Shown here piece after piece: positions 26,406 through 35,703 of a stretch of 47,094 nucleotides of DNA. Location of the stretch: contig NZ_AYYR01000054.1 of the NCBI RefSeq assembly GCF_001435975.1, forward strand, positions 91,687-138,780. Reading direction: 5' to 3'. Position 1 is the stretch's first letter. Each line of letters starts with the position of its first letter. The notes beneath the pieces are model-generated. The model was not told the DNA's origin. It was given only the letters and a program-made list of their open reading frames with translations, and did not search any database. The translations under genes and the position numbers were made by a program. This DNA comes from Secundilactobacillus collinoides DSM 20515 = JCM 1123 (GTDB taxonomy: Bacteria > Bacillota > Bacilli > Lactobacillales > Lactobacillaceae).

Positions 26406-27587
26406 TTGGGTAACACGAAAATGAGCGGTCTGTTTCTGCTGTGGGCGGGGGCCGCGATTTCCATCGCTGAAATTGTAACGGGGACGCTCGTGGCGCCGCT
26501 GGGTTGGCTGGAAGGCCTGAGTGCAATCTTGTTGGGGCATTTGATTGGTTGTTTTGTCTTCCTGCTGCCGGCGGGTTATTTGTCGGCAAAACAGGATCAA
26601 ACGGCGATTCAAGCAACTAACACTGTTTTTGGCAGTGCGGGTGTCGGGCTGTTTTCAATCCTAAATGCGGTTCAACTATTAGGCTGGACGGCGGTAATGA
26701 TCGTCAATGCACAACAGGCGATGAACGGTATCGCAAAAACGCTATTCCACTATCAGTCCGCGGTGGTGATGTCGCTTATCGTGGCCGTTTTGATCATCGT
26801 TTGGCTGTTAATGGATCACGAGTGGTTATTCAAAATCAATAACGCCATCGTTGTTCTGTTAGCGCTTGGGATGATCATGATTCTGTGGACGATTGTGGCT
26901 CATGGCGGCAGTCATTCAACTTCTAATTTGGCTCCCATGAGTTTTGGGTCGGCCGTTGAATTGAGTGTCACAATGGCGCTGTCCTGGTTACCGCTGATCG
27001 GGGACTATACGCAACATACAGACAAGCCGTTTCAGGCTAGTTTAGCGAGTGTCAGCGGCTACTTTATCGCCAGTTTCGGGATGTTTGCGCTGGGCATGTT
27101 CACCGTGATTTTAACGGGTGAGTCAAACTTCACGGTGGCACTGTCGCAAACCAAACTGGGTATTGTTGCGCTGTTCATTATCGTTTTCTCGACGGTGACC
27201 ACGACCTTCATGGACGCTTATTCGGCGGCAACCAACATTGCGAACCTGGTGAAGACCAAGCGCGTGAATTTGATTGCGATTGTCGTGACGCTCCTTGGGT
27301 TACTGATCGCGTTGGGGGTTTCAATGACCTACTACGAAAACTTCCTGTACGCCATTGGGGCTGTCTTCGCGCCGTTGTTTGCGATTCTCTTTGTCAGCGT
27401 GTTCTTCCTGCACGCCCGGCTGGCCGTTTGGTTGAACTTTGTTTGGTGGCTGATTGGTGTTGTGGGTTATTCTTGGCTGCAAAAATTGGACTTTTTCTTG
27501 GGCACTACGTTCTTCCTGCTCTTACTTTTAGGCGTGGGGGTCTATTTGACCAGTTTAGTTGCCAAAAAATACCCGCTGCTAGACTAA
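26406..27587 (+). CDS. cytX: Putative hydroxymethylpyrimidine transporter CytX
   Basis: A 393-residue member of the NCS1 (cytosine/purine/thiamine-precursor permease) family with about eleven or twelve helices; GAAISIAEIVTGTLVAPLGW near the start is characteristic. Control by the TPP riboswitch and coupling to thiW indicate import of the pyrimidine precursor HMP. The start is TTG at 26406, eight bases after GGAGGG. The host seems to salvage both halves of thiamine. Confidence 0.9.
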   Translation: MGNTKMSGLFLLWAGAAISIAEIVTGTLVAPLGWLEGLSAILLGHLIGCFVFLLPAGYLSAKQDQTAIQATNTVFGSAGVGLFSILNAVQLLGWTAVMIVNAQQAMNGIAKTLFHYQSAVVMSLIVAVLIIVWLLMDHEWLFKINNAIVVLLALGMIMILWTIVAHGGSHSTSNLAPMSFGSAVELSVTMALSWLPLIGDYTQHTDKPFQASLASVSGYFIASFGMFALGMFTVILTGESNFTVALSQTKLGIVALFIIVFSTVTTTFMDAYSAATNIANLVKTKRVNLIAIVVTLLGLLIALGVSMTYYENFLYAIGAVFAPLFAILFVSVFFLHARLAVWLNFVWWLIGVVGYSWLQKLDFFLGTTFFLLLLLGVGVYLTSLVAKKYPLLD

Positions 27588-27608
27588 ATAAAGGGGTTAT
27601 TTGGTATC

Positions 27609-28112
27609 ATGACAAAACGCGTGTACTATCTCGCATTAACGTCAGTGTTGGTGGCACTAGGTGTCATCGGCGGCAGTTTATTTGAGTTTACAGTTGGGGT
27701 GGCAAAGGTCGCCCCAATGCAACATTTGATCAACGTACTTTCGGGTGTCCTGCTAGGGCCGTGGTGGGCAACCACGCAAGCATTTTTAACGTCCCTGATT
27801 CGCAACATCATGGGTACAGGTACGATTCTGGCCTTCCCTGGCAGTATGATTGGGGCATTCATGAGCGGCTGGTTATTCCGCTACACGAAACGCCTAATTG
27901 GTGCAGTTTTGGGTGAGTTGATCGGAACTGGCATCATCGGCGCTTTTGTTGCCTATCCGGTTGCGGCACTTTTTCTCGGCACTAAAGGCGCGTTGTGGGT
28001 GTTTGTACCCAGCTTCTTTCTAAGCGCCTTGGTCGGCGTTGTTGTGGCCTATGTTGTGCTGAAGAGTATGTGGTCGACGGTGATCAAGCCACAGATGGAA
28101 CGATTGAAATAA
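27609..28112 (+). CDS. thiW: Thiazole-precursor ECF transporter S component ThiW
   Basis: A 167-residue membrane protein with about five helices and the ThiW signatures APMQHLINVLSGVLLGPWW and SLIRNIMGTGTILAFPGSMIGA. ThiW is the substrate-specific unit for hydroxyethylthiazole and works with the shared ECF module (EcfA/A'/T), encoded elsewhere. It follows cytX by 21 bases under the same riboswitch. Confidence 0.93.
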   Translation: MTKRVYYLALTSVLVALGVIGGSLFEFTVGVAKVAPMQHLINVLSGVLLGPWWATTQAFLTSLIRNIMGTGTILAFPGSMIGAFMSGWLFRYTKRLIGAVLGELIGTGIIGAFVAYPVAALFLGTKGALWVFVPSFFLSALVGVVVAYVVLKSMWSTVIKPQMERLK

Positions 28113-28121
28113 ATGAAGTCA

Positions 28122-28179
28122 CAAAAAAACATCGTAACGGTTAGCGACCATTGTCGGTCACGTTACGATGCTTTTTTTG
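28122..28179. terminator. Bidirectional terminator
   Basis: CATCGTAACG/CGTTACGATG stem with A- and T-runs on either side, between convergent thiW and the GNAT gene. Confidence 0.85.
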
Positions 28180-28186
28180 TCACGCG

Positions 28187-28630
28187 TTATTTTTGAATCG
28201 GCGTCAGCGCCATATCTAAATGCGGAATGTCATCCTCAAGATAAACATCAGACTGGGCCTGAAATCCAAAATCTTCATAAAATTGTTGCAGGTAGGCCTG
28301 GGCCTGGATCTTGATTGGTTTATTTGGATAGCGCTCGGCAATGACATCTAGTGTTGTCTGAACGATTTTTCGTCCAAAACCGGCTTTCCGGAATTGTTCC
28401 GCAACAAGTACCCGGCCGAAATTGACTTCAGTATTCCGATCCATGACCCGTGTGTAAGCCTGCAAGTCGCCGGTATCGTTGAAAAGGGCAACGTGCAGGT
28501 CATCAAAATCATCGTCGTCCACTTCCTGATAAGGACAATTTTGTTCGACTACGAAGACCGCGACCCGGGCTTTCAGAATGGTGATCAGTTGCTGAGGGGT
28601 TAACTCGTTGGTGTGTTTGACTAGTAACAT
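28187..28630 (-). CDS. GNAT acetyltransferase, ElaA-like
   Basis: A 147-residue acetyl-CoA-dependent N-acetyltransferase. The N-terminal LKARVAVFVVEQNCPYQEVDDDD, the acetyl-CoA loop VAEQFRKAGFGRKIV and the C-terminal YLQQFYEDFGF follow the ElaA family closely. The physiological acceptor is unknown. GGAGG lies upstream of the ATG. It stands alone between a bidirectional terminator and the end of the MarR operon. Confidence 0.87.
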   Translation of the reverse strand: MLLVKHTNELTPQQLITILKARVAVFVVEQNCPYQEVDDDDFDDLHVALFNDTGDLQAYTRVMDRNTEVNFGRVLVAEQFRKAGFGRKIVQTTLDVIAERYPNKPIKIQAQAYLQQFYEDFGFQAQSDVYLEDDIPHLDMALTPIQK

Positions 28631-28699
28631 TGGCAGGCCTCCTGTGACTTAAATGACTACTTTGAGTATAGCTTCATTTTGTGGTAAATACAACTAAAA

Positions 28700-29155
28700 C
28701 TAATATGGCCGTTTATGCCCATCCTTGACCAGCGTCCAATCAGCAGCAACGTTCTGCGCCATCTGTTTCGTTAAAGCCAGTAATTTTTGCCGATCCGTCT
28801 CGCTGATACCAGTGAGCGCGATCTCGTTTGAGTAGTCGTTTTCGCGTTTTAGGGTTGGGTAAATGGCGAGTCCCTTATCAGTCGGAAAGAGTGCTTTATT
28901 CTTGTCATTTCCAGGTTGCTTTTTACGTGCAATCAGGCCGCTTGCTTCAAGCTTTTTAATGGCCCGAGCAGCGGTTGACCGGTCGATTTTAACCAATTCG
29001 GCCAGGTGACTCTGCACGATGCCGGGGTGTTCGCAAATGCGGACTAAATAAACGTATTGGCCCTTGGTCAAGTCAAATTGTTTGAACTCGACATTTGCAA
29101 TGGCGTCTAAAGCGCGGGCAATCGTACCGATATTTTTTAAAACGTCATCTTCCAT
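28700..29155 (-). CDS. MarR-family transcriptional regulator
   Basis: A 151-residue winged-helix regulator. The layout is a dimerisation helix, LTKGQYVYLVRICEHPGIVQSHLAELVKI, recognition helix STAARAIKKLEASGLI, and a wing with RKKQPGNDKNKALFPTDKG, all standard MarR features. GGAGG is seven bases before the ATG. It lies 16 bases behind apbE and is probably the last gene of the LysR-apbE-MarR operon. It may sense a phenolic or other aromatic compound, given the reductase genes transcribed divergently, but that is inference. Confidence 0.87.
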   Translation of the reverse strand: MEDDVLKNIGTIARALDAIANVEFKQFDLTKGQYVYLVRICEHPGIVQSHLAELVKIDRSTAARAIKKLEASGLIARKKQPGNDKNKALFPTDKGLAIYPTLKRENDYSNEIALTGISETDRQKLLALTKQMAQNVAADWTLVKDGHKRPY

Positions 29156-29171
29156 GTAATGGCCTCCGATC

Positions 29172-30125
29172 CTAATTGGTGTTGATCATGTGATACTCGC
29201 TATCAACTAACCGGAATGTATCAGTGATGCCGCTTGTCACAGCAACTTCATGGTTACGGGTCACAAACACGGCTTCCAGGCCGGGTTGGGCCTCAATTAA
29301 CGCGGGTCCTTTTTCGATGCCCTGATAAAATGCTTGGGTCGTCCAAATGTCGCCATCAATCGACTGATTGCTAACAATTGTGACACTGGCGAGATCGTTT
29401 TTGATTGGGTAGCCGGTGTGAGAATCGAACATGTGATGGTATTCTTGACCGTTGATAACTAAGAACCGCTCGTAGATGCCAGAAGTGACTAGCGATTTCT
29501 CCACAGTATTCAAAACACCGGCTGGTACATCACGCTTCTCGTCAGGGCTCTGAATGCCTACGCGCCACTTGAGGTCGTCGTGGGTGCTGGGGCCGACTAA
29601 CAAAATGTTGCCGCCAAGGTCAATGATTCCAGTCTTGACGCCGCGGGTCAGCCACAGTGTTTTAATGGCGTCGGCAATGTAACCTTTCGCGATGGCTCCA
29701 AGGTCGAGTTCCATACCTTTCTTGGTCAGAAAAACGGTCTGGCGTTCATCGTTGAGTTCAATGTTAGCCGGGTCGATTAATTGTAACCGTTCCTGGATGT
29801 CGGTATCCTTTGGCAGGTTGGCACCATCGAACCCAATTGCCCACAGTTTTACGAGCGGACCAATGGCCACGTTAAAGCCCAAATGCATGGCACTTACAGC
29901 GACGGCTTTTTTGATCAACTGATAGGTGATGGGCGACACGCCAACGGCATGGTCACCGGCCGCATGGTTGATGGACATGACCTCGGACTGGTCGCGGTTG
30001 ACAGTCAGCAGGTCTTCGTAGTGTTGAATGAGTTGGTAGCCGGCAGTCAGGTCGGCTTCGGTAGCGGGTTCAGCCACGGTCAGATTAATGGCCGTACCTA
30101 ATCCGTAGTATTGTTTATGCAGCAA
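29172..30125 (-). CDS. apbE: FAD:protein FMN transferase ApbE
   Basis: A 317-residue enzyme that uses FAD to attach FMN covalently to Ser/Thr of FMN_bind domains. The family motifs are ELDLGAIAKGYIAD, TGIIDLGGNILLVG, and HMFDSHTGYPIKNDLASVTIV followed by the metal-site Asp/Thr region (DGDIWTTQ). There is no lipobox or signal peptide, so it acts in the cytoplasm. The start is TTG at 30125, two bases after the LysR stop. Its natural substrate is almost certainly the FMN_bind domain of the divergently encoded flavoprotein at 31891. Confidence 0.93.
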   Translation of the reverse strand: MLHKQYYGLGTAINLTVAEPATEADLTAGYQLIQHYEDLLTVNRDQSEVMSINHAAGDHAVGVSPITYQLIKKAVAVSAMHLGFNVAIGPLVKLWAIGFDGANLPKDTDIQERLQLIDPANIELNDERQTVFLTKKGMELDLGAIAKGYIADAIKTLWLTRGVKTGIIDLGGNILLVGPSTHDDLKWRVGIQSPDEKRDVPAGVLNTVEKSLVTSGIYERFLVINGQEYHHMFDSHTGYPIKNDLASVTIVSNQSIDGDIWTTQAFYQGIEKGPALIEAQPGLEAVFVTRNHEVAVTSGITDTFRLVDSEYHMINTN

Positions 30126-30127
30126 GA

Positions 30128-31054
30128 TTACTCGCGCTCCTCGTGTGTGGTTTCAAAAATTCTGTTAGCAAGTTCAATAAAACTCTGTGCCTGTTTGGTA
30201 GGCTCATTTTGGTTGTTGTAAACGATGGCGATGTCGCACTGCAGCGCGGTGGGGGTCAATTTAACGACCTGGGTCTGCGCCGTAAGTTCCGGTGTCAGCG
30301 CGGACAGCGGCGCAATAGTGGCGCCCATGCCGCCAGCCGTCAGACTCATTGCAGTCGTGATGTTGGCGGTCCGAAGCACGATGTTTGGCCGCACATTATA
30401 CTTGGTCAGATACGAGTTGACGATGCGCTGGAAACCGGTACGTTCGGTTTCGACAATGAAGTCGCGGCCGTTGATCAACGGACTGACGTCTAACAATTCC
30501 TCCGGTGCATCTTCAATGGCGCGCTGTTTAGGAATCAGCAACACGCCACCATCCGTGTAGAGTCGCTGATAGTGAAGACGTTCATTATAAGCCGGTGTGA
30601 TGCCAACGTACAGATCCAGCTCCTGGTTCAGGACTTCCTCTTCCATCGTCGCGGAAGTTTTTTCACTCAGTTGAACCTGAATTTGCGGGTACCGCTCATG
30701 AAATTCCGGTAACACAGCGGGCAGTACCACTTGTGCTAGCGACTGGTTCACGCCAATGGTGAGCCGCCCGACCCGGTTATCAGCGAAGTTGCTGAGATCG
30801 TGACTCATCGTTTGATAGTCGGCGACCAGTTTGCGAACCCGGTCAAGATAAAATTCACCGGCGTAGGTAAGTTTCAACGGGTGTTCGGTTCGATCGAGAA
30901 ACGATATGCCGTACTGTTTTTCTTGATTGCGGATGATTTTACTGACTGTCGGCTGGGTCATAAACAGCGCTTCAGCAGCCTGTGACACGTTGCCGTAAGT
31001 CTGAATGGCCTCCAAAATCTGAATCATTTGTCGTTCACGTTCCAACTGCTTCAC
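30128..31054 (-). CDS. LysR-family transcriptional regulator
   Basis: A 308-residue regulator with an N-terminal winged helix (YGNVSQAAEALFMTQPTVSKIIRNQE) and a C-terminal effector domain. The start is GTG at 31054, after GGGGG. It is divergent from the FMN reductase/flavoprotein genes and heads the LysR-apbE-MarR operon. The intergenic palindromes are plausible binding sites. The arrangement resembles the hydroxycinnamate reductase locus (hcrR-hcrAB) of L. plantarum, so a hydroxycinnamic or similar acid is a possible inducer. Confidence 0.9.
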   Translation of the reverse strand: MKQLERERQMIQILEAIQTYGNVSQAAEALFMTQPTVSKIIRNQEKQYGISFLDRTEHPLKLTYAGEFYLDRVRKLVADYQTMSHDLSNFADNRVGRLTIGVNQSLAQVVLPAVLPEFHERYPQIQVQLSEKTSATMEEEVLNQELDLYVGITPAYNERLHYQRLYTDGGVLLIPKQRAIEDAPEELLDVSPLINGRDFIVETERTGFQRIVNSYLTKYNVRPNIVLRTANITTAMSLTAGGMGATIAPLSALTPELTAQTQVVKLTPTALQCDIAIVYNNQNEPTKQAQSFIELANRIFETTHEERE

Positions 31055-31084
31055 GAAATAACCCCCTTCAGATGACTATAGTCT

Positions 31085-31141
31085 AAGTATGCCAAAACTG
31101 GCATACTTTTTCAATTAAGAATCTATTTCACAAACGAAATA
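31085..31141. promoter_or_regulatory. Two perfect palindromes in the divergent control region
   Basis: AAGTATGCCA-aaac-TGGCATACTT (31085-31108) and TATTTC-acaaac-GAAATA (31124-31141), between the LysR and FMN reductase genes. Both have the dyad form of LysR-type or MarR-type operators. A cre-like AGAAAGCGTTTTAA at 31175-31188 is a possible catabolite site. The rest of 31142-31320 holds no gene. Confidence 0.6.
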
Positions 31142-31333
31142 AATAATTGCATAATGGTAGTGTCAAAATAGATAAGAAAGCGTTTTAATTTTATGCTCAC
31201 TAGATAACAGATAGTTCAGTCGCACCCTGTCGGATTTCAATCACGCTTTCTGAAAATCGTTTGACCCGTGACTGCGCAGTATGCAGAATCGCGGTGTTGG
31301 TTTTAATAATCAAAATAAGTAGAGGTGAATGCT

Positions 31334-31891
31334 GTGAAAATAACGGCAATTGTTGGGTCGAATTCGAAACACTCTTCCAACCGCAAACTCCTGAAATTTA
31401 TGGCGCGTCACTTTGACGACCAGGATATTACGGTGGCAGATATCGACCAAATTCCCATGTTTAACGAAAATTATCCTGGCGGTGACCCCCAACCAGTCAT
31501 TGACCTGGCTAACCAAATCAAAGCCTCGGACGCTGTTATCATCAGCTGTGCCGAGCACGCACACACCGTGGCGTCTTCATTGAAGAGCGTCATTGAGTGG
31601 CTGTCGTATAACCTGCATCCACTGGCTAATCAGCCCGTCATGATTGTCAGTGTTTCATCAAAGCCGCAGGGGGGTTCCCGGGCTCAAATGGCACTGCGCG
31701 GGATTTTAAACTCCCCCGGCGTTAACGCTGAAGCTTGGCAGGGCAACGAATTTATGCTGGGTAACGGCAACACCGCATTTGATGACAACGGTGACCTGAA
31801 GGATGAGGGCACTGTTAAGTTTCTTGAATCGTGTTTCAGCGATTTCATCACGTTTGCTGGACACAAAAATGCAAGTAAGGAGGAAGCATAA
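31334..31891 (+). CDS. NAD(P)H-dependent FMN reductase (HcrA-like)
   Basis: A 185-residue flavodoxin-like reductase. It begins VKITAIVGSNSKHSSNRKLL (GTG start) with the flavin phosphate loop, then SCAEHAHTVASSLKSVIEWL, corresponding to the family motif around PEYN. The GTG at 31334 is eight bases after AGAGG; the longer in-frame GTG overlaps that site. Its stop overlaps the next ATG, so it is coupled to the large flavoprotein, whose own N-terminus is a paralogue of it. It probably supplies electrons from NAD(P)H to the reductase. Confidence 0.87.
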   Translation: MKITAIVGSNSKHSSNRKLLKFMARHFDDQDITVADIDQIPMFNENYPGGDPQPVIDLANQIKASDAVIISCAEHAHTVASSLKSVIEWLSYNLHPLANQPVMIVSVSSKPQGGSRAQMALRGILNSPGVNAEAWQGNEFMLGNGNTAFDDNGDLKDEGTVKFLESCFSDFITFAGHKNASKEEA

Positions 31892-34800
31892 TGAAAATTG
31901 CTGCCATTGTCGGCACCAACGCCGACTTTTCTTACAACCGGCTGCTGCTGAAATATATGAAGAAACATTTTAAGCAGTTAGCAGACATTGACGTGCTGGA
32001 AATTGCTCAGCTGCCAGCATTCGACCAGGATCAGCCCTACGAAGAGCAGTCCATGGAAGTGTGGAAGTTCAAGCAGACCGTTAAAAATGCGGATGGCGTT
32101 ATCTTCTCTTGTCCCGAATATGACCACGCCATTCCAGCAGCGTTGATCAGCGCTATTGAGTGGCTGTTCTACAATCCAAAGAATATTTTGGAAGAAAAGC
32201 CAACCATGGTTGTTGGGGTGTCGTACGGCACCCAGGCAACCTCAAGAGCGCAGGAACAAGTGCGGGCCATTTTGGCTTCGCCTGACTGTAACGCTGCTGT
32301 TCTGTCCGGCCATGAAGTACTGGTCGGCAAAGCGGCCAACAACTTTACTAAGGATGGCAACATTACCGATGCCGCCGCCGTGAAGAATCTGGAAGAGAGC
32401 TTTACCAGCTTTATTCAGCTGATTGATGCACTCGAAAGTCGTACGAAGGAGGATGATCTTGTGACTTTAAAACAACCATTCGTTAACGAGGCTTACATTA
32501 ACTTCCCTACAGGCCGTTTGACTTTTAAGGAAGCCCAACAAATTTTTAGTACCATTCCGTTTGAAATTGATTTAATTGACCGTACCGACCACTTTGCCTG
32601 GTACTCAGATAAACCAAACCGTGAACATGTGCGTCACGTCAATGAAATTGGTGAAACTGTCGATGAATGTCACCCACCGAAGGCTTTGCCTGCAGTGAAG
32701 GCCATTATTAACAGCTTTAAAGATGGGTCAAAGGACATGGTGGAGCGCCCACTGATTATGCATGGTCACCGGACACTGATCCAGTACTACGCCCTGCGCG
32801 ACGTGGACGGATCCTACCTTGGCACCATTGAATTTACCGGGAGTGTTGAACACATTATCGGCCTGTTTGAAAACGGCGCTTTTGCGGATGTGACCAGCGG
32901 TGCGTCAAAGCATGAAGCTGCTGACACAACGACCGCAGCTTCTGAGGAGACCGGTGCACCGGTCGACGACGCAGCCGATGGTGCTGCTGATGCCACGACC
33001 AGCGCTTCCAAGACCGAAGAAGCGTCACCAATTGCCGTCCCAGCACAGGATGACCAGCATTTCAAGGCTGGCAAGTACACGGTTCAGGCTAAGGGTCACA
33101 ACGGTGACTTCCCACTGGACGTTACTTTGTCAGACGATCGGATCGAAGCCGTTGAAGTGAAGGGTGACACTGAAACAAAGGGAATCGGTGACACAGCTTA
33201 TGTGAAGCTGCCAGCTGAAATCGTTGCCGGCCAAACCTTGAACGTTGACGTGGTTACCGGTGCTTCTGACACCAGTCACGGGATTATCAACGGGGTTGCC
33301 GAAGCCGTTAAACAAGCTGGTGGGAATCCGGATGCATTGAAGGCACGTGCAAAATATGTGAACCCGAATGCTGATACCGAAGATAAGACCATTGAAACGG
33401 ACGTTGCTGTGATTGGTGGCGGGGGCGCTGGCTTATCAGCAGCTGCTACTATCTTGGATCAGGGCAAGAAGGTTATTTTACTTGAAAAGACCGCTGCTCT
33501 TGGTGGCAACACCGTTCGTGCCGGCGGTCCAATGAACGCTGCCGACCCACAGTGGCAAAACAAGTTTGACGCTCTTCCTGGTGAAGACAAGTCCCTGCAA
33601 GCCTTTCTGGACATGGACGTTAACGATATTGACGCCGACTATCAAGCCGACTTTAAGACGTTACAACAACAAATTACCGACTACCTAGCAGATACTAAGA
33701 AGTCCGGCCACGAATACCTGTTTGATTCCGTTGAATTGCACCGGATCCAAACATACTTGGGTGGCGTACGGACCGATTTGAAGGGTAACCGGATTTTCGG
33801 GAAGTACCCGCTGGTCAAGAAGTTGACCGACAATGCACTGGCCTCACAAAAGTGGCTGGATAAGATTGGCGTTGACTTTGACTACTCACAAGTAACGATG
33901 CCCGTAGGTGCCCTTTGGCGGCGTGGTCACAAACCAGTTAAAGAAGCTGGTTTCGGCTACATTTCTGCATTAGGCGACTACATTAAGGCCCACAACGGCC
34001 AAATTATGTTGGAGAGCCCAGTTACTGAACTGATCCACGAAAACGGTCAGGTCAAGGGAGTTATCGTCAAGAAAGCTAACGGTCAGACCATCACCATTCA
34101 TGCTCAAGCAGTCATCTTAGCTTCTGGTGGGTTTGGTGCCAACACGAAGATGGTTCAAAAGTACAACACCTACTGGTCAACTATCGACGACAACATTGCC
34201 ACGACGAACTCACCAGCGATTACTGGTGACGGGATTCGTTTGGGCGAAAGTGTTAACGCTGGTGAATTTGGGATGGGCTTTATCCAAATGATGCCCGTTT
34301 CCGACCCGGATACTGGTGAACTGTTCTCCGGGATTCAATGTCCGCCTGCCAACTTCGTGATGGTCAACAACAAGGGGAAGCGGTTCGTCAACGAATTTGC
34401 TGAACGTGATGTTTTGGCTCAGGCAGCCTTTGATAATGGCGGGTTGTTCTACTTGATTGCCGATAATGAAATCAAGAAAACGGCTTACAACACCAGCAAA
34501 GAAAAACTCGAACAACAGGTTAAAGAAGGCCGGTTGTTCAAGGCTGACACCCTGGATGATCTGGCAAAACAGATCAATGTTGATCCGGATACCTTGAAGG
34601 ATACGGTCACCAAGTACAACAGTTACGTGGACGCCGGCAAGGACCCAGAATTCGGCAAGAACGTCTTCGATTTGAAGGTTGAACACGCGCCATTCTACGC
34701 AACGCCGCGTCGACCAGCCATTCACCATACCATGGGCGGTTTGACCATTGATCCTGACGCACATGTTTTGGATAAAGACGGTGTTAAGATCAACGGCTTG

Positions 34801-34953
34801 TACGCTGCCGGTGAAGTTGCTGGCGGGCTGCACGCCGGGAATCGTCTTGGTGGGAACTCGTTAGCTGATATCTTCACCTTCGGCCCGATTGCAGCTAAGA
34901 CTGCAATTGGCGAGCTGGTAGATACTGTTTCCTCAGCTTCTAAGAACGATTAA
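31891..34953 (+). CDS. Four-domain flavoprotein reductase (FMN reductase, PAS, FMN_bind, fumarate-reductase-type FAD domain)
   Basis: A cytosolic protein of 1020 residues without signal peptide. Residues 1-185 form an NAD(P)H:FMN reductase domain. Residues 205-330 form a PAS_10-like domain (IPFEIDLID, then CHPPKAL). Residues 335-390 are an Ala/Thr-rich linker. Residues 393-475 form an FMN_bind domain with the flavinylation motif TGAS (Ser459 the likely FMN site). Residues 503-1015 form the FAD-binding domain of fumarate/enoate reductases (VIGGGGAGLSAA, IHHTMGGL, AGNRLGGNSLAD). It should pass hydride equivalents from NAD(P)H through FMN groups to FAD and reduce an activated C=C bond. Relatives include L. 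plantarum hydroxycinnamate reductase HcrB and NADH-dependent fumarate, acrylate or cinnamate reductases. The substrate is not determined by sequence. ApbE is encoded divergently. Confidence 0.88.
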   Translation: MKIAAIVGTNADFSYNRLLLKYMKKHFKQLADIDVLEIAQLPAFDQDQPYEEQSMEVWKFKQTVKNADGVIFSCPEYDHAIPAALISAIEWLFYNPKNILEEKPTMVVGVSYGTQATSRAQEQVRAILASPDCNAAVLSGHEVLVGKAANNFTKDGNITDAAAVKNLEESFTSFIQLIDALESRTKEDDLVTLKQPFVNEAYINFPTGRLTFKEAQQIFSTIPFEIDLIDRTDHFAWYSDKPNREHVRHVNEIGETVDECHPPKALPAVKAIINSFKDGSKDMVERPLIMHGHRTLIQYYALRDVDGSYLGTIEFTGSVEHIIGLFENGAFADVTSGASKHEAADTTTAASEETGAPVDDAADGAADATTSASKTEEASPIAVPAQDDQHFKAGKYTVQAKGHNGDFPLDVTLSDDRIEAVEVKGDTETKGIGDTAYVKLPAEIVAGQTLNVDVVTGASDTSHGIINGVAEAVKQAGGNPDALKARAKYVNPNADTEDKTIETDVAVIGGGGAGLSAAATILDQGKKVILLEKTAALGGNTVRAGGPMNAADPQWQNKFDALPGEDKSLQAFLDMDVNDIDADYQADFKTLQQQITDYLADTKKSGHEYLFDSVELHRIQTYLGGVRTDLKGNRIFGKYPLVKKLTDNALASQKWLDKIGVDFDYSQVTMPVGALWRRGHKPVKEAGFGYISALGDYIKAHNGQIMLESPVTELIHENGQVKGVIVKKANGQTITIHAQAVILASGGFGANTKMVQKYNTYWSTIDDNIATTNSPAITGDGIRLGESVNAGEFGMGFIQMMPVSDPDTGELFSGIQCPPANFVMVNNKGKRFVNEFAERDVLAQAAFDNGGLFYLIADNEIKKTAYNTSKEKLEQQVKEGRLFKADTLDDLAKQINVDPDTLKDTVTKYNSYVDAGKDPEFGKNVFDLKVEHAPFYATPRRPAIHHTMGGLTIDPDAHVLDKDGVKINGLYAAGEVAGGLHAGNRLGGNSLADIFTFGPIAAKTAIGELVDTVSSASKND

Positions 34954-34974
34954 CAGTTAAAATGAATAGATACT

Positions 34975-35010
34975 AAAACGACCTCTTCCGTGCGGGAGAG
35001 GTCGTTTTTT
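34975..35010 (+). terminator. Terminator of the reductase operon
   Basis: AAAACGACCTCT/AGAGGTCGTTTT stem followed by Ts. Confidence 0.85.
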
Positions 35011-35612
35011 CGTGATAAATCATTTACACGATTTTTACAAGTTTAATCCAGAATATTTACACTGGCATGGTATGCTGCAGTCACACTTCGATGATTAGGT
35101 ATTAGGGTTTATTTTTTACTTGATCAGTTGAAAAATCAGGTAGTGGTTTTTATGTATTTGACGTTTCTCTGCTCAGATGTGTGATCCGTTCAGCGGTAAC
35201 GTAGGCTATAGCTGCCTCACTTCTGCTCCGCCCACAAAGCGTCTTGCTTCGCACTCTGGCTACAATAAAACCCGCACAACAATTATAGGGGAATGTTGTA
35301 CGGGAGTCTCCAATAGCCTAGTACTCAATTACAAGTATCGAGTACAGTTATTATAACTTGAAAAAGGTTTAAATACAATGCTTTAGCCGAAAATATATTG
35401 CGTACAATTTATTCAAAAATGGTGATTTGATGAACAATAATGTCAATTATGTTGTTAATTAGTATATTATTATACATTTAAAATGTGTCAATGCACTTAA
35501 TAACCTAATACTAGAACTTAATATGGGTCATATATCCTTGTTATTGAACGCGTGTTTACTAAGTCTTGAAATTTTCGGGAATTCTGATGTATTTTCTGAA
35601 AATGTTGGTATA
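35011..35612. other. Intergenic, about 600 bp
   Basis: There is no credible gene. It contains the truncated hairpin repeat at 35219-35256, an imperfect hairpin CCCGCACAACA/TGTTGTACGGG at about 35270-35306, and AT-rich sequence. Confidence 0.5.
35219..35256 (-). repeat. Truncated long hairpin repeat, 5' end only
   Basis: In minus-strand sense it reads GAGTGCGAAGCAAGACGC, then GGGCGGAGCAGAAG. This is the left end of the repeat family; the inner hairpin and right end are missing. Confidence 0.6.
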
Positions 35613-35646
35613 CAAAAACACCCCAGCTGAGAAAGGGCTGGGGTGT
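35613..35646 (-). terminator. Terminator of the hydroxyisocaproate dehydrogenase gene
   Basis: ACACCCCAGC/GCTGGGGTGT stem followed, on the minus strand, by a run of Ts. Confidence 0.85.
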
Positions 35647-35703
35647 CATGAAAGCAGACATCGAAATTTTGCACTTCAAATTTGATGTTTCAGCAAGCAA
35701 GGA

